Counted from the stretch's first letter, positions 1 through 7,287 are shown. The stretch: DNA of 12,752 nt from Sphingomonas sp. UBA1000 (GCA_002291855.1 DBAW01000125.1:1-12752); one strand, 5' to 3'. Program-made: numbers and translations. Notes: generated from the letters alone by a model not told the origin.

Positions 1-6
1 GCCGGT

Positions 7-55
7 GCCGCCCCTGCGCCGATAGGCGCAGCACAGACCACGCCGCCCCTGCGCC
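7..55. repeat. 14-bp direct repeat with a small hairpin
   Basis: GCCGCCCCTGCGCC occurs at 7-20 and again at 42-55. The end of the first copy (14-20) pairs perfectly with 25-31 around a GATA tetraloop, a 7-bp stem. The second copy (CTGCGCC, 49-55) could pair with the same 25-31 segment, so two mutually exclusive hairpins are possible. No T-run follows, so I do not call it an intrinsic terminator. It may belong to the end of a gene left of the window or to the hppA leader. Confidence 0.4.
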
Positions 56-90
56 CAGCGCCGCACCACAAACAACCCGCCATTCGCGGC

Positions 91-119
91 TTGCCGCCTG
101 CCCCGCCGCCTTTCATACC
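91..119 (+). promoter_or_regulatory. weak candidate promoter for hppA
   Basis: TTGCCG (91-96) and CATACC (114-119) are separated by 17 bases, a weak match to a sigma-70-type -35/-10 pair (4/6 and 3/6). It lies about 50 bases before the hppA start and is the best-spaced pair I found in the leader. The rest of 1-170 shows no gene that I can support. Confidence 0.22.
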
Positions 120-170
120 TTTGCCCAGAACAAGCGGCCGCCAAAGAGCCGCCAACAGGGAAGGGATGGC

Positions 171-2318
171 ATGAACGTGATTTTGATCGCGATTGGCTGC
201 GGCGTCCTCGCAGTCTTGTATGGCCTGATCACCAGTCGCCAGATTCTGGCGCAGCCGGCGGGCAATGCCCGGATGCAGGAGATTGCGGCCGCGATTCAGG
301 AAGGGGCCAAGGCCTATCTGGGGCGGCAATACCGGACCATCGCGGTGGTCGGCGTGGCGGTGGCGGTGCTGGTGGCGCTGTTTCTGGGCACGATCTCGGC
401 GGTCGGTTTCGTCGTCGGGGCGCTGCTGTCGGGGGTCGCCGGCTATATCGGCATGAACATTTCGGTGCGCGCCAATGTGCGCACGGCCGAAGCGGCGCGG
501 ACCAGCCTGCAGGCGGGGCTGACCGTCGCCTTCCGCTCGGGCGCGGTCACCGGCATGCTCGTTGCCGGGCTGGGGCTGCTGGCGATTGCCGGCTTTTTCT
601 ATGTGCTGACCGACATTCAGCGGCTGGCCCCCGGCGACCGGCAGGTCATCGACGCGCTCGTCGCGCTGTCGTTCGGCGCTTCGCTGATCTCGATCTTCGC
701 GCGTCTGGGCGGCGGCATTTTCACCAAGGCGGCCGATGTCGGTGCCGATCTGGTCGGCAAGGTCGAGGCGGGCATTCCCGAGGATGATCCCCGCAACCCG
801 GCGGTGATCGCCGACAATGTCGGCGACAATGTCGGCGACTGTGCGGGCATGGCGGCCGATCTGTTCGAAACCTATGTCGTGACGCTGGGCGTGACGATGG
901 TGTCGGTCGCGCTGCTGGTGCGGGCCGAAGCGCCTGACGTGATGAAGCTGATGGCGCTGCCGCTGGTCGCCGGCGGGGTGTGCATCATCGCCTCGATCAT
1001 CGGCACCTATCTGGTCCGGCTGGGCGGCAGCCAGTCTATCATGGGCGCGCTCTACAAGGGGTTCTGGGGCACGGCCCTGCTGTCGATCCCGCTGCTCTAC
1101 GGCGCGACCCAGCTGACGCTTGGCGACATGAACACCGTCATCGGCGGCGCGGGCTTTGCCGGGGATGAGCCGTTCATCGCCGGGGCCGATGCCGCCGGCC
1201 CGAGCTTCACCGGCTGGCAGCTGTTCTGGTGCATGCTGATCGGGCTGGGCGTCACCGGGCTGATCGTGTGGATCACCGAATATTACACCGGCACCGGCTA
1301 TCGCCCGGTCAAGTCGATCGCCAAGGCATCGGAAACCGGCCATGGCACCAATGTGATCCAGGGGCTGGCGATCAGCCTTGAATCGACCGCGCTGCCGACG
1401 CTCGTCATCGTCGTCGCGGTGGTTGCCACCTATCAGATCGCCGGCATCATCGGCATCGCCTTTGCCGCGACCGCGATGCTGGCACTCGCTGGCATGGTCG
1501 TCGCCCTCGACGCTTATGGCCCGGTGACCGACAATGCCGGCGGCATCGCCGAAATGGCCGGGCTGGAGGGCGAGGTGCGCAACCGCACCGATGCGCTCGA
1601 CGCGGTCGGCAACACCACCAAGGCGGTGACCAAGGGCTATGCCATCGGCTCGGCCGGGCTGGCGGCTCTGGTGCTGTTCGGGGCCTATACCACCGATCTG
1701 CGCGCTTTCTTCCCCGGGCTGATCGTCGATTTCTCGCTCAGCAATCCCTATGTGATCGTCGGGCTGCTGCTCGGCGCGCTGCTGCCCTATCTGTTCGGGG
1801 CGATGGGGATGACCGCTGTCGGCCGCGCCGCCGGGGCGGTGGTCGAGGAGGTCCGCGCCCAGTTCCGCGACAATAAGGGGATCATGGCGGGCACGTCCAA
1901 GCCCGATTATGCGCGTACCGTCGATCTGGTCACCAAGGCGGCGATCAAGGAAATGATCGTGCCCAGCCTGTTGCCGGTGCTGGCACCGATCGCTGTCTAT
2001 TTCATCATCACCCAGGTGGCGGGGCAGGCCAATGGCTTTGCCGCATTGGGCGCGCTGCTGCTGGGTGTGATCGTGTCGGGCCTGTTCGTTGCCATCTCGA
2101 TGACCTCGGGCGGGGGCGCGTGGGACAATGCCAAGAAATATATCGAGGACGGCCATCATGGCGGCAAGGGATCGGAAGCGCACAAGGCGGCCGTGACCGG
2201 CGACACGGTCGGCGATCCCTACAAGGACACCGCTGGCCCGGCGGTCAATCCGATGATCAAGATCACCAACATCGTCGCGCTGCTGCTGCTGGCGGCGCTG
2301 GCGGGCGGGGTGCATTGA
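171..2318 (+). CDS. hppA: K+-independent H+-translocating membrane pyrophosphatase
   Basis: Membrane-bound pyrophosphatase: it hydrolyses inorganic pyrophosphate on the cytoplasmic side and pumps protons across the inner membrane. The 715-aa length and many hydrophobic spans fit the multi-helix family (about 16 TM). The substrate and Mg-binding signatures are intact: DVGADLVGKVE (189-199), the acidic EDDPRNPAVIADNVGDNVGD stretch (204-223), DAYGPVTDNAGGIAEM (447-462) and a C-terminal GDTVGDPYKDTAGPAVNP block. GNTTKAVTKG (480-489) carries Lys484 where K+-dependent enzymes have Ala, the established marker of the K+-independent H+-pumping class. ATG at 171 is preceded by AGGGAAGGG (157-165). The ATG five bases upstream (166) is out of frame and meets a stop at once. 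The gene is monocistronic, ending just before a strong terminator. Confidence 0.97.
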   Translation: MNVILIAIGCGVLAVLYGLITSRQILAQPAGNARMQEIAAAIQEGAKAYLGRQYRTIAVVGVAVAVLVALFLGTISAVGFVVGALLSGVAGYIGMNISVRANVRTAEAARTSLQAGLTVAFRSGAVTGMLVAGLGLLAIAGFFYVLTDIQRLAPGDRQVIDALVALSFGASLISIFARLGGGIFTKAADVGADLVGKVEAGIPEDDPRNPAVIADNVGDNVGDCAGMAADLFETYVVTLGVTMVSVALLVRAEAPDVMKLMALPLVAGGVCIIASIIGTYLVRLGGSQSIMGALYKGFWGTALLSIPLLYGATQLTLGDMNTVIGGAGFAGDEPFIAGADAAGPSFTGWQLFWCMLIGLGVTGLIVWITEYYTGTGYRPVKSIAKASETGHGTNVIQGLAISLESTALPTLVIVVAVVATYQIAGIIGIAFAATAMLALAGMVVALDAYGPVTDNAGGIAEMAGLEGEVRNRTDALDAVGNTTKAVTKGYAIGSAGLAALVLFGAYTTDLRAFFPGLIVDFSLSNPYVIVGLLLGALLPYLFGAMGMTAVGRAAGAVVEEVRAQFRDNKGIMAGTSKPDYARTVDLVTKAAIKEMIVPSLLPVLAPIAVYFIITQVAGQANGFAALGALLLGVIVSGLFVAISMTSGGGAWDNAKKYIEDGHHGGKGSEAHKAAVTGDTVGDPYKDTAGPAVNPMIKITNIVALLLLAALAGGVH

Positions 2319-2350
2319 TCCTGCGCGCAGCCTGACGGGCTGAACCTTTG

Positions 2351-2396
2351 CCCGCCCGGTCCCGCCGCCCCGTGCGGCCGGACCGGGCGGGTTTTT
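2351..2396 (+). terminator. intrinsic terminator of hppA
   Basis: A perfect 12-bp stem (CCCGCCCGGTCC at 2351-2362 with its complement at 2380-2391) is extended, after one C-C mismatch, by a 5-bp inner stem (2364-2368 with 2374-2378). It is followed directly by TTTTT (2392-2396). It begins 32 bases after the hppA stop, a textbook rho-independent terminator that separates hppA from the nuclease gene. Confidence 0.93.
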
Positions 2397-2437
2397 CATG
2401 CCCCAAAAATGTCACACCGGCGCGGCATCTGCGCCCG

Positions 2438-3259
2438 ATGACCGATCCGCTTTCGTCTCGTTTTTCCGCCCGCCGGTTCCGCCGGCTGGCGATCCTGTTC
2501 GCGCTGCCGCTCGCTTTTGGCACCGCGCAGCCGGCGCTTGGCTGGGGACAGACCGGCCACCGCGTCACCGGCGCGATTGCCGAGCGCCATCTGGGCGGGC
2601 TGGCGCGGGCGCAGATCCGCCTGATCCTGGGCGATGAAAGCCTGGCCGAAGCCGCGACCTGGCCCGATGAAATGCGTTCCGACCCGGCGGAGTTCTGGCA
2701 GAAAACCGCCAATCCCTGGCATTATGTGACGGTGCCGCCGGGCAAGGCGCATGGCCCCGAAACCACCCCGCCCGAAGGCGATGCGGTGACCGCGCTGGCG
2801 CGTTTTGCGGCAACGCTGCGCAACCCCGCCGCCAGCCGCGCGGAGCGGCAGCTGGCGCTGCGCTTCATCGTCCATATCGTCGGCGATCTTCACCAGCCCT
2901 TTCATGCCGGCAATGGCCGCGACAAGGGCGGCAATGATGTCGCGATCAGCTTTTTCGGTGAGCCGACCAACCTGCATGCGCTGTGGGACAGCGGCCTGAT
3001 CGCCCGCAACGGCCTGAGCTTTTCCGAATATGCCGGCTGGCTCGACCGCCGCATCGCCCCGGCCGATATCGTCCTGTGGTGGTCGGCCGACCCGGCGGTG
3101 TGGATCGCGGAAAGCGCGGCACTGCGCGACGGGCTCTATCCCGCCCGGCCCGATCTGTCATTCGCCTATGCCTTTGCCCAGCAGCCGGTCGTCGACCGGC
3201 GGCTGCAACAGGCCGGGATCCGCATCGCCGCCTATCTCGACCGGCTGTTCGCGCAATAG
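2438..3259 (+). CDS. exported S1/P1-type zinc-dependent nuclease
   Basis: S1/P1 nuclease family: a tri-zinc phosphodiesterase that cleaves single-stranded RNA/DNA and 3'-nucleotides, probably periplasmic or secreted for nucleotide scavenging. Residues 1-35 form a signal peptide (Arg-rich start, hydrophobic LAILFALPLAFG, cleavage after PALG). Cleavage would expose Trp36 as the mature N-terminus, as the family requires because the terminal Trp ligates zinc. All expected ligands are visible: Trp36, His41 (WGQTGHR), Asp77 (WPDE), His95 (WHYV), His146, Asp150 and His156 (HIVGDLHQPFHAG), His180 and Asp184 (NLHALWD). The 5-, 4-, 10- and 4-residue spacings match nuclease P1. ATG at 2438 is chosen because the signal peptide starts there. 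The same frame stays open back to a TTG at 2348, but that lies before the hppA terminator. I see no strong ribosome-binding site. Length 273 aa. Confidence 0.92.
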   Translation: MTDPLSSRFSARRFRRLAILFALPLAFGTAQPALGWGQTGHRVTGAIAERHLGGLARAQIRLILGDESLAEAATWPDEMRSDPAEFWQKTANPWHYVTVPPGKAHGPETTPPEGDAVTALARFAATLRNPAASRAERQLALRFIVHIVGDLHQPFHAGNGRDKGGNDVAISFFGEPTNLHALWDSGLIARNGLSFSEYAGWLDRRIAPADIVLWWSADPAVWIAESAALRDGLYPARPDLSFAYAFAQQPVVDRRLQQAGIRIAAYLDRLFAQ

Positions 3260-3260
3260 G

Positions 3261-3342
3261 GCGGCACCGGCCCGCACCCCCACCCGGCCTCCCATATGTT
3301 ACTGCCGTTGGGTGGCCGGGTGGGGGCGCGGGCCGGTGCCGC
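3261..3342. terminator. 29-bp inverted repeat between convergent genes, probable bidirectional terminator
   Basis: Arms 3261-3289 and 3314-3342 are complementary at 28 of 29 positions (the A at 3276 faces C at 3327), with a 24-base loop. The structure starts 1 base after the nuclease stop and ends 7 bases from the stop of the opposing thioesterase gene, so it fills the gap and would fold in both transcripts. There is no T-run on either side, so termination may be factor-assisted, or the hairpin may act mainly as a 3' end stabiliser. Its size and near-perfect symmetry would also fit a dispersed palindromic repeat. Confidence 0.6.
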
Positions 3343-3349
3343 GACCTCC

Positions 3350-4207
3350 TCAGGTGAACAGCGCGACCATCTGCCGGGCGACGGCAAGCGGGCGGCGGTG
3401 TTCGTCCCACAGCGTCATCGCCTGCGCCGAATAGCCATGGCCGGCCTGTTCGCTGGCCGAGCGCAGCAGCATCCACGCCCCCGGATCGCCGCCCGGATCG
3501 CCGATCAGGTCGAGCGTCCAGGTCATGGTGCTGATCGGCGCGGGGGCGGGAAAGCCGACCATGGCGGCAGGCGGCGGCGAATCGGCGAGTGCGACCAGCG
3601 CGGTCACCGGATCGGCCCCGGTCGGCGCGCGGTGGCGGACCCACAGCCAGAAAGCGGGGTCTCCGCCCGCCAGCGGCCGGCTGCCGGCGGCAAGCCGCAT
3701 CTCCATATTGGCGGCAAAGCGCGGGCCGTCGCCCGATGCGAAAAAGGCCGGGCAGCCGTCGGGACCGGCGACATCGGGCGCGGTCAGGCTGTCATGGCCG
3801 ACCCGGCTGTCGCGCGCCGCACCATAGGTAAGCAGTGCGCGCACCGCCGGCCCCTGTTCGCCGTCGAGCGCGACCGCCACCGTCGCCGCCGAGCGGCCGC
3901 GCCGCACCAGCTCCGGCCGGATGTCGAGCCGCCCGGCGGCGGGCCCGGCAAAGGCGAACTGGCCCGAGCGCAGCGGCGGCAGGTCCGCGCCCATGCGCCG
4001 CGCCGCCTCGACGCACAGCGCCGCCGACAGCCCGCCATAGGCGGTGCGCCCCTGCGTCCAGTGTTCGGGCAGCTCGGTGGTCAGGCCGGCGGGGCTGCCA
4101 TCCGCCCCGGCAAGCGGAGCCAGCGCGGCGATGAGCGCGCCGAACCCGGTCGGCTGGCCTGTCGCCTCCGCATCCTGATCCGCAGCCATGGTCGGTGCGC
4201 CGCTCAT
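3350..4207 (-). CDS. TesB-like double-hotdog acyl-CoA thioesterase family protein
   Basis: 285-aa protein resembling the acyl-CoA thioesterase II-like family with two fused hotdog domains. The N-terminal domain (about 40-135) has WTQGRTAYGGLSAAL at the helix that follows the first strand. The C-terminal domain (about 180-285) has PISTMTWTLDL, then GYSAQAMTLWDEHRRPLAVARQMVALF, typical of the last strands of the fold. It should hydrolyse acyl-CoA thioesters in the cytoplasm; the substrate cannot be read from sequence. There is no signal peptide. The start at 4207 overlaps the stop of the upstream hydrolase gene as ATGA (4207-4204), implying translational coupling. The reading frame is open further upstream, but only antisense to and inside the hydrolase gene. 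A second in-frame ATG lies at codon 7. The family is clear; the precise function is not. Confidence 0.82.
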   Translation of the reverse strand: MSGAPTMAADQDAEATGQPTGFGALIAALAPLAGADGSPAGLTTELPEHWTQGRTAYGGLSAALCVEAARRMGADLPPLRSGQFAFAGPAAGRLDIRPELVRRGRSAATVAVALDGEQGPAVRALLTYGAARDSRVGHDSLTAPDVAGPDGCPAFFASGDGPRFAANMEMRLAAGSRPLAGGDPAFWLWVRHRAPTGADPVTALVALADSPPPAAMVGFPAPAPISTMTWTLDLIGDPGGDPGAWMLLRSASEQAGHGYSAQAMTLWDEHRRPLAVARQMVALFT

Positions 4208-5178
4208 TTGAACGCCTCGGCCAGAAATGCCTCGGCGCGCGCCCAGCTGTCGGTGCGGGCGGCGGCATTGCCCTCGGCCGTGCCACCAAGGCTCGCCAGC
4301 TGGCCAAAACCCGGCGATTTGGGGTCGACCGGCACGCCGAACGCCAGATGCCCGGCATCGGCATAGGCGCGGACCTCGGCCCGCGGTCCCGCGCGTGCCG
4401 CGGCGGCGCGCGCCATCGGGCAGCCGGGCCACAGGCTGTCCGCCTCCCCGCAGACCAGCAGGATGCGCGCGCGCGCCCGCTCCAGCGGGATCACCGCGCC
4501 CGGATGCGCGGCCAGCGCCTTCAGCCCATTGTCATAGACCGAACGGATGCCGCCCGCCGCGTCGAATGCGCCATAGGGAACGACCGGCAGCGGCTGTCCG
4601 CCCGTCGACCATGACGGCCTGGGCGTCGCGCCCCAGGCCCCGTCCCACACCACGCCCGGCCAGGCGACGTGCGACGGCACCCCCGCAATCACCGCGCGCA
4701 GCCCTTTGTTGCGGCTGGCGATCAGCAGCGCCGCCTCGCCGCCCTTGGAAATGCCGATCACGCCCAGCCGGCGGCGGTCGATGCCCGGCTGGCGGCCGAT
4801 CCAGCCGAGCGCGCGGTCGAACAGTTCGAGCGGCACCAGCTCCAGCGACGCCGACTGGCCGGGCGCGCGGAAATAGGACAGCTGCAACACGCCATAGCCC
4901 ATCGCGCTCAGCGCCCGCGCCATGCGCACGCCCGAGGCCGACAGCGCGCCTTCCGATCCGCCGAGCAGCAGGATCGCCGGCCGCCGGGTGCCCGCCGCAG
5001 CAGCAGGCCCCGCGGGCGGGAACCAGTTGCCGATCAGCCCGTCCTCGCCGATTCGCCGGCCGGCATCGCCCGGCTCGGCCATCTGCACCGGCGGCACGGC
5101 AAAGCTCTGCGCGGTGGCCGGCGGGGCCAGCACCGCAAGGCCGGCAATCGCCAATGCCAGCCGGCCATATTCGCGCAT
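4204..5178 (-). CDS. exported alpha/beta hydrolase, BAAT/acyl-CoA thioester hydrolase C-terminal-like
   Basis: 324-aa alpha/beta-hydrolase. Residues 1-24 form a signal peptide (LALAIAGLAVLAPPATAQ), so it acts outside the cytoplasm. The fold signatures follow in order: LLLGGSEG (70-77) at the oxyanion-hole strand, the nucleophile elbow GISKGGEA with Ser144, Asp247 in CGEADSLWP and His277 in DAGHLAFG, a complete Ser-Asp-His triad. The layout matches the BAAT C-terminal/dienelactone-hydrolase-like group; ester or thioester hydrolysis is expected, with substrate unknown. The ATG at 5178 has a strong upstream AGGGGAGG (5191-5184), and a good promoter lies just before it. It is the first gene of a two-gene operon with the thioesterase. 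The pair is odd in that this member is exported while its partner is cytoplasmic. Confidence 0.85.
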   Translation of the reverse strand: MREYGRLALAIAGLAVLAPPATAQSFAVPPVQMAEPGDAGRRIGEDGLIGNWFPPAGPAAAAGTRRPAILLLGGSEGALSASGVRMARALSAMGYGVLQLSYFRAPGQSASLELVPLELFDRALGWIGRQPGIDRRRLGVIGISKGGEAALLIASRNKGLRAVIAGVPSHVAWPGVVWDGAWGATPRPSWSTGGQPLPVVPYGAFDAAGGIRSVYDNGLKALAAHPGAVIPLERARARILLVCGEADSLWPGCPMARAAAARAGPRAEVRAYADAGHLAFGVPVDPKSPGFGQLASLGGTAEGNAAARTDSWARAEAFLAEAFK

Positions 5179-5208
5179 CCCGTCCTCCCCTGACTGTTTT
5201 CGGGGCGC

Positions 5209-5236
5209 ATCATCCCCGCGCGGTGCGCGGCGTCAA
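5209..5236 (-). promoter_or_regulatory. candidate promoter of the hydrolase-thioesterase operon
   Basis: Read on the minus strand, TTGACG (5236-5231) and GATGAT (5214-5209) are separated by 16 bases, matching the sigma-70 consensus at 5/6 and 4/6. A start near 5202 would give a leader of about 24 bases containing the AGGGGAGG ribosome-binding site before the ATG at 5178. Confidence 0.48.
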
Positions 5237-5255
5237 CCGGCCCGGCCCGCGGCCT

Positions 5256-5284
5256 TTGCCTTTTCGGCCCTGCTCCGCTATGGC
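5256..5284 (+). promoter_or_regulatory. candidate promoter of the infA operon
   Basis: TTGCCT (5256-5261) and TATGGC (5279-5284) are separated by 17 bases, about 44 bases before the infA start. It lies in the divergent gap 5179-5327, back to back with the hydrolase promoter. The match is partial, and a second promoter further upstream is possible. Confidence 0.35.
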
Positions 5285-5327
5285 GGCGCGATTTTCCAAC
5301 ACCCTCAATCCCTAGGAAAGCTGCTCA

Positions 5328-5546
5328 TTGGCTAAGGAAGAACTTCTCGAGATGCGCGGGCAGGTCGTCGAACTGCTGCCCAATGCGATGTTCCGCGTGC
5401 GCCTTGAAAACGATCATGAGATTCTCGGCCACACCGCCGGCAAGATGCGCAAGAACCGCATCCGCGTGCTGGTCGGCGACGAGGTGCTCGTCGAACTGAC
5501 GCCTTATGATCTGACCAAGGGCCGGATCACCTACCGGTTCAAGTGA
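5328..5546 (+). CDS. infA: translation initiation factor IF-1
   Basis: IF-1 is a single OB-fold (S1-like) protein that binds the ribosomal A site and works with IF-2 and IF-3 in initiation. The 72-aa length equals the family standard, and FRVRLENDHEI, GKMRKNRIRVLVGDEV and ELTPYDLTKGRITYR are nearly diagnostic. The start is TTG: an in-frame TAG at 5313-5315 rules out any upstream start, and the codons between it and 5328 (GAA AGC TGC TCA) include no start codon. AGGAAAG at 5314-5320 is a good ribosome-binding site and overlaps that TAG. It is first in an overlapping operon; its stop overlaps the maf start as GTGA. A rare start on an essential, highly expressed gene may tune its level. Confidence 0.98.
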   Translation: MAKEELLEMRGQVVELLPNAMFRVRLENDHEILGHTAGKMRKNRIRVLVGDEVLVELTPYDLTKGRITYRFK

Positions 5547-6139
5547 GCGCCGCGCCCGTCGCGCGCGCGCCGCTGATCCTTGCCTCGGCCAGCCCGCGCC
5601 GCCTTGACCTGCTGGCGCGCATCGGGGTCGTCCCCGATGCGGTCGACCCCGCCGATCTCGACGAAACGCCGCTGCCCGGTGAGCTGCCGGCGCGCTATGC
5701 GGCGCGGCTGGCGGCGGCCAAGGCGGCGGCGGTTGCCGCCCGTCATCCCGGCGCACTCGTGCTCGGCGCCGACACGGTCGTCGCGGTCGGCCGGCGCATC
5801 CTGCCCAAACCCGAGGACGCGGCCGAGGCGCGCCGCTGCCTGGAGCTGCTGTCCGGCCGCCGCCACCGCGTGCTGAGCGCGGTGACGCTGATCGACGCAT
5901 CGGGCACCGCGCGGCACCGGCTGTCGACCAGCATCCTCAGCTTCAAGCGGCTGACCGGCAGCGAGATCGCCGCCTATCTTGCCGGCGGCGAATGGCAGGG
6001 CAAGGCCGGCGGCTATGCCGTGCAGGGCGCGGCCGAGGCGTTTGTCCGCCATCTTGCCGGCAGCCATTCCGGCGTTGTCGGCCTGCCGCTGTTCGACACC
6101 CGCGCGCTGCTGGTCGCGGCCGGGCGGCTTGATGGGTGA
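5543..6139 (+). CDS. maf: Maf-family nucleoside triphosphate pyrophosphatase
   Basis: Maf/YhdE-type nucleotide pyrophosphatase: it hydrolyses non-canonical or excess nucleoside triphosphates to monophosphate and PPi in the cytoplasm. 198 aa. Family motifs are in order: SASPRR near the N-terminus (15-20, phosphate binding), GADTVV (75-80, with Asp77 the expected general base), GKAGGYAVQG (153-162) and GSHSGVVGLPL (173-183). The AGGYAVQG form is closer to the YhdE (dTTP/UTP-type) than to the YceF (m7GTP-type) branch; I infer this from memory of the motifs. Starts at GTG within the infA stop (GTGA, 5543-5546), indicating translational coupling. Its 3' end overlaps the next gene by 8 bases. Confidence 0.95.
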   Translation: MSAAPVARAPLILASASPRRLDLLARIGVVPDAVDPADLDETPLPGELPARYAARLAAAKAAAVAARHPGALVLGADTVVAVGRRILPKPEDAAEARRCLELLSGRRHRVLSAVTLIDASGTARHRLSTSILSFKRLTGSEIAAYLAGGEWQGKAGGYAVQGAAEAFVRHLAGSHSGVVGLPLFDTRALLVAAGRLDG

Positions 6140-7115
6140 ATGGGTCTTTGAACCCGGCATCGGCGAGGCGCGCGCCGCGCTGATCGCGGGCGGCGGCATT
6201 ATCGAGGCGCGGATCGAGCGGCCGGGGCTGAGGCTGGGCACCGTCGCGCCCGCCCGGCTGATCGAGCGGCGCGGCACCCGCGCGCTGGTGCGGATGACCG
6301 GGGAAGCCGGGAATGGAGGCGAGGCGATTCTCCGGTCGGTCCCGCCGGGGCTGAGCGAGGGCGCGGCGCTGGTCATCGAAATCGTCCGCGAAGCCATTCC
6401 CGAGCGCGGCAATCCCAAGCTGCCGCTGGCGATTGCGTCCGCCGCCGATCCGGCACCCGGCCCGTCGCTTGACGTTGCCATCGGCGCGGCGCGCATTTTG
6501 GCGGGCCATGATCCCGATCTGCTCGAACAGGCGGGCTGGTCCGAACTGGTCGAACAGGCGGCGACCGGGCTGGTGCCCTTTGCCGGCGGGCTGCTGCGCA
6601 TTTCGGTCACCCCGGCGATGACGCTGATCGACATTGACGGCGATCTGCCCCCCGCCGAACTCGCCCGGCGCGGGGCGGCGGCGGCGGGGGCGGCGATCCG
6701 GCGGTTCGACATTGGCGGGTCGATCGGCGTCGATCTGCCGACCATGCCCGACAAGGCGGCGCGCCAGGCCGCGGCACAGGCGCTCGATGCCGCGCTGCCG
6801 GCGCCGTTCGAACGCACGGCGGTCAACGGCTTTGGCTTTCTGCAGATCGTCCGCCGCCGGCTGCGCCCGTCGCTGTGCGAGCTGGTGCAGGCCGATCCGG
6901 TGCTGACGGCGGCGCTCACGCTGCTGCGCCGCGTCGAACGCAGCCAGCCGCCGCCGGGGCCGCTGATGCTCGTCGCCGCGCCGCCGGTCATCGCCCGGAT
7001 CGCCGCTGCCCCCGGCTGGACCGACGCGCTCGGCCGCCGGCTCGGCGCGCGCATCGGCTTGCGCGCCGATCCCGCACAGACCATCTGGGGCGGACATGCC
7101 GAACCCGACCGCTGA
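6132..7115 (+). CDS. small ribonuclease E/G-like protein lacking the zinc-link
   Basis: 327-aa relative of the RNase E/G catalytic region. TLIDIDGD (164-171) aligns with the RNase E segment holding Asp303/Asn305, IGGSIGVDLPTM (194-205) with the LGGLIVIDFIDM segment holding Asp346, and NGFGFLQIVRRRLRPSL (232-248) with the conserved block that follows. The two metal-ligand aspartates appear kept (Asp167, Asp201), but Asn305 is replaced by Asp169. The N-terminal part (1-100) is short and only distantly S1-like, and the C-terminal CPxC zinc-link of RNase E/G is missing, so tetramer formation as in RNase E is doubtful. Known RNase G is about 489 aa. ATG at 6132 overlaps maf by 8 bases; its end overlaps yacG by 20. 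A role in RNA processing is inferred; a non-catalytic RNA-binding role is possible. Confidence 0.85.
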   Translation: MGEWVFEPGIGEARAALIAGGGIIEARIERPGLRLGTVAPARLIERRGTRALVRMTGEAGNGGEAILRSVPPGLSEGAALVIEIVREAIPERGNPKLPLAIASAADPAPGPSLDVAIGAARILAGHDPDLLEQAGWSELVEQAATGLVPFAGGLLRISVTPAMTLIDIDGDLPPAELARRGAAAAGAAIRRFDIGGSIGVDLPTMPDKAARQAAAQALDAALPAPFERTAVNGFGFLQIVRRRLRPSLCELVQADPVLTAALTLLRRVERSQPPPGPLMLVAAPPVIARIAAAPGWTDALGRRLGARIGLRADPAQTIWGGHAEPDR

Positions 7116-7278
7116 CCGCTGCCCGCTTTGCGCCCGTCCCGCCGCGCCGGACCATGCCCCGTTCTGCTCGCGCGGCTGCCGCGACCGCGACCTGCTGAAC
7201 TGGCTGGGCGAAGGCTATCGCCTGCCCGGCCCGGCGGCTGAAAATCCTCTGGACAGAGGCGATGAGCCGCCGCTATAG
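7096..7278 (+). CDS. yacG: DNA gyrase inhibitor / zinc-binding protein YacG
   Basis: 60-aa zinc-ribbon protein. Cys9, Cys12, Cys24 and Cys28 (CPLC, then FCSRGC) form the four-cysteine zinc site, followed by the family signature RDRDLLNWLGEGYRLPG and an acidic tail. The E. coli homologue binds GyrB and inhibits gyrase; this activity is assigned by homology. It is last in the infA operon, starting 20 bases inside the ribonuclease-like gene in another frame, so translation is probably coupled. The tRNA-Phe promoter appears to lie over its last codons. Confidence 0.93.
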   Translation: MPNPTADRCPLCARPAAPDHAPFCSRGCRDRDLLNWLGEGYRLPGPAAENPLDRGDEPPL

Positions 7279-7279
7279 C
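7250..7279 (+). promoter_or_regulatory. candidate tRNA-Phe promoter inside the yacG 3' end
   Basis: TGGACA (7250-7255) and TATAGC (7274-7279) lie 18 bases apart, matching sigma-70 boxes at 5/6 and 4/6. Transcription would start near 7286 and give a leader of about 22 bases before the tRNA, covering the hairpin at 7288-7306. Read-through from the infA operon would also transcribe the tRNA. Confidence 0.45.
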
Positions 7280-7287
7280 GCCGCCTC

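Noticed and set aside
2348..2437. N-terminal extension of the nuclease from a TTG at 2348
   Set aside because: The extension covers the hppA terminator, and the signal peptide begins at the ATG at 2438.
4208..4432. N-terminal extension of the thioesterase
   Set aside because: It would lie wholly inside the hydrolase gene in another frame, and its composition is non-protein-like. The ATGA overlap start is more natural.
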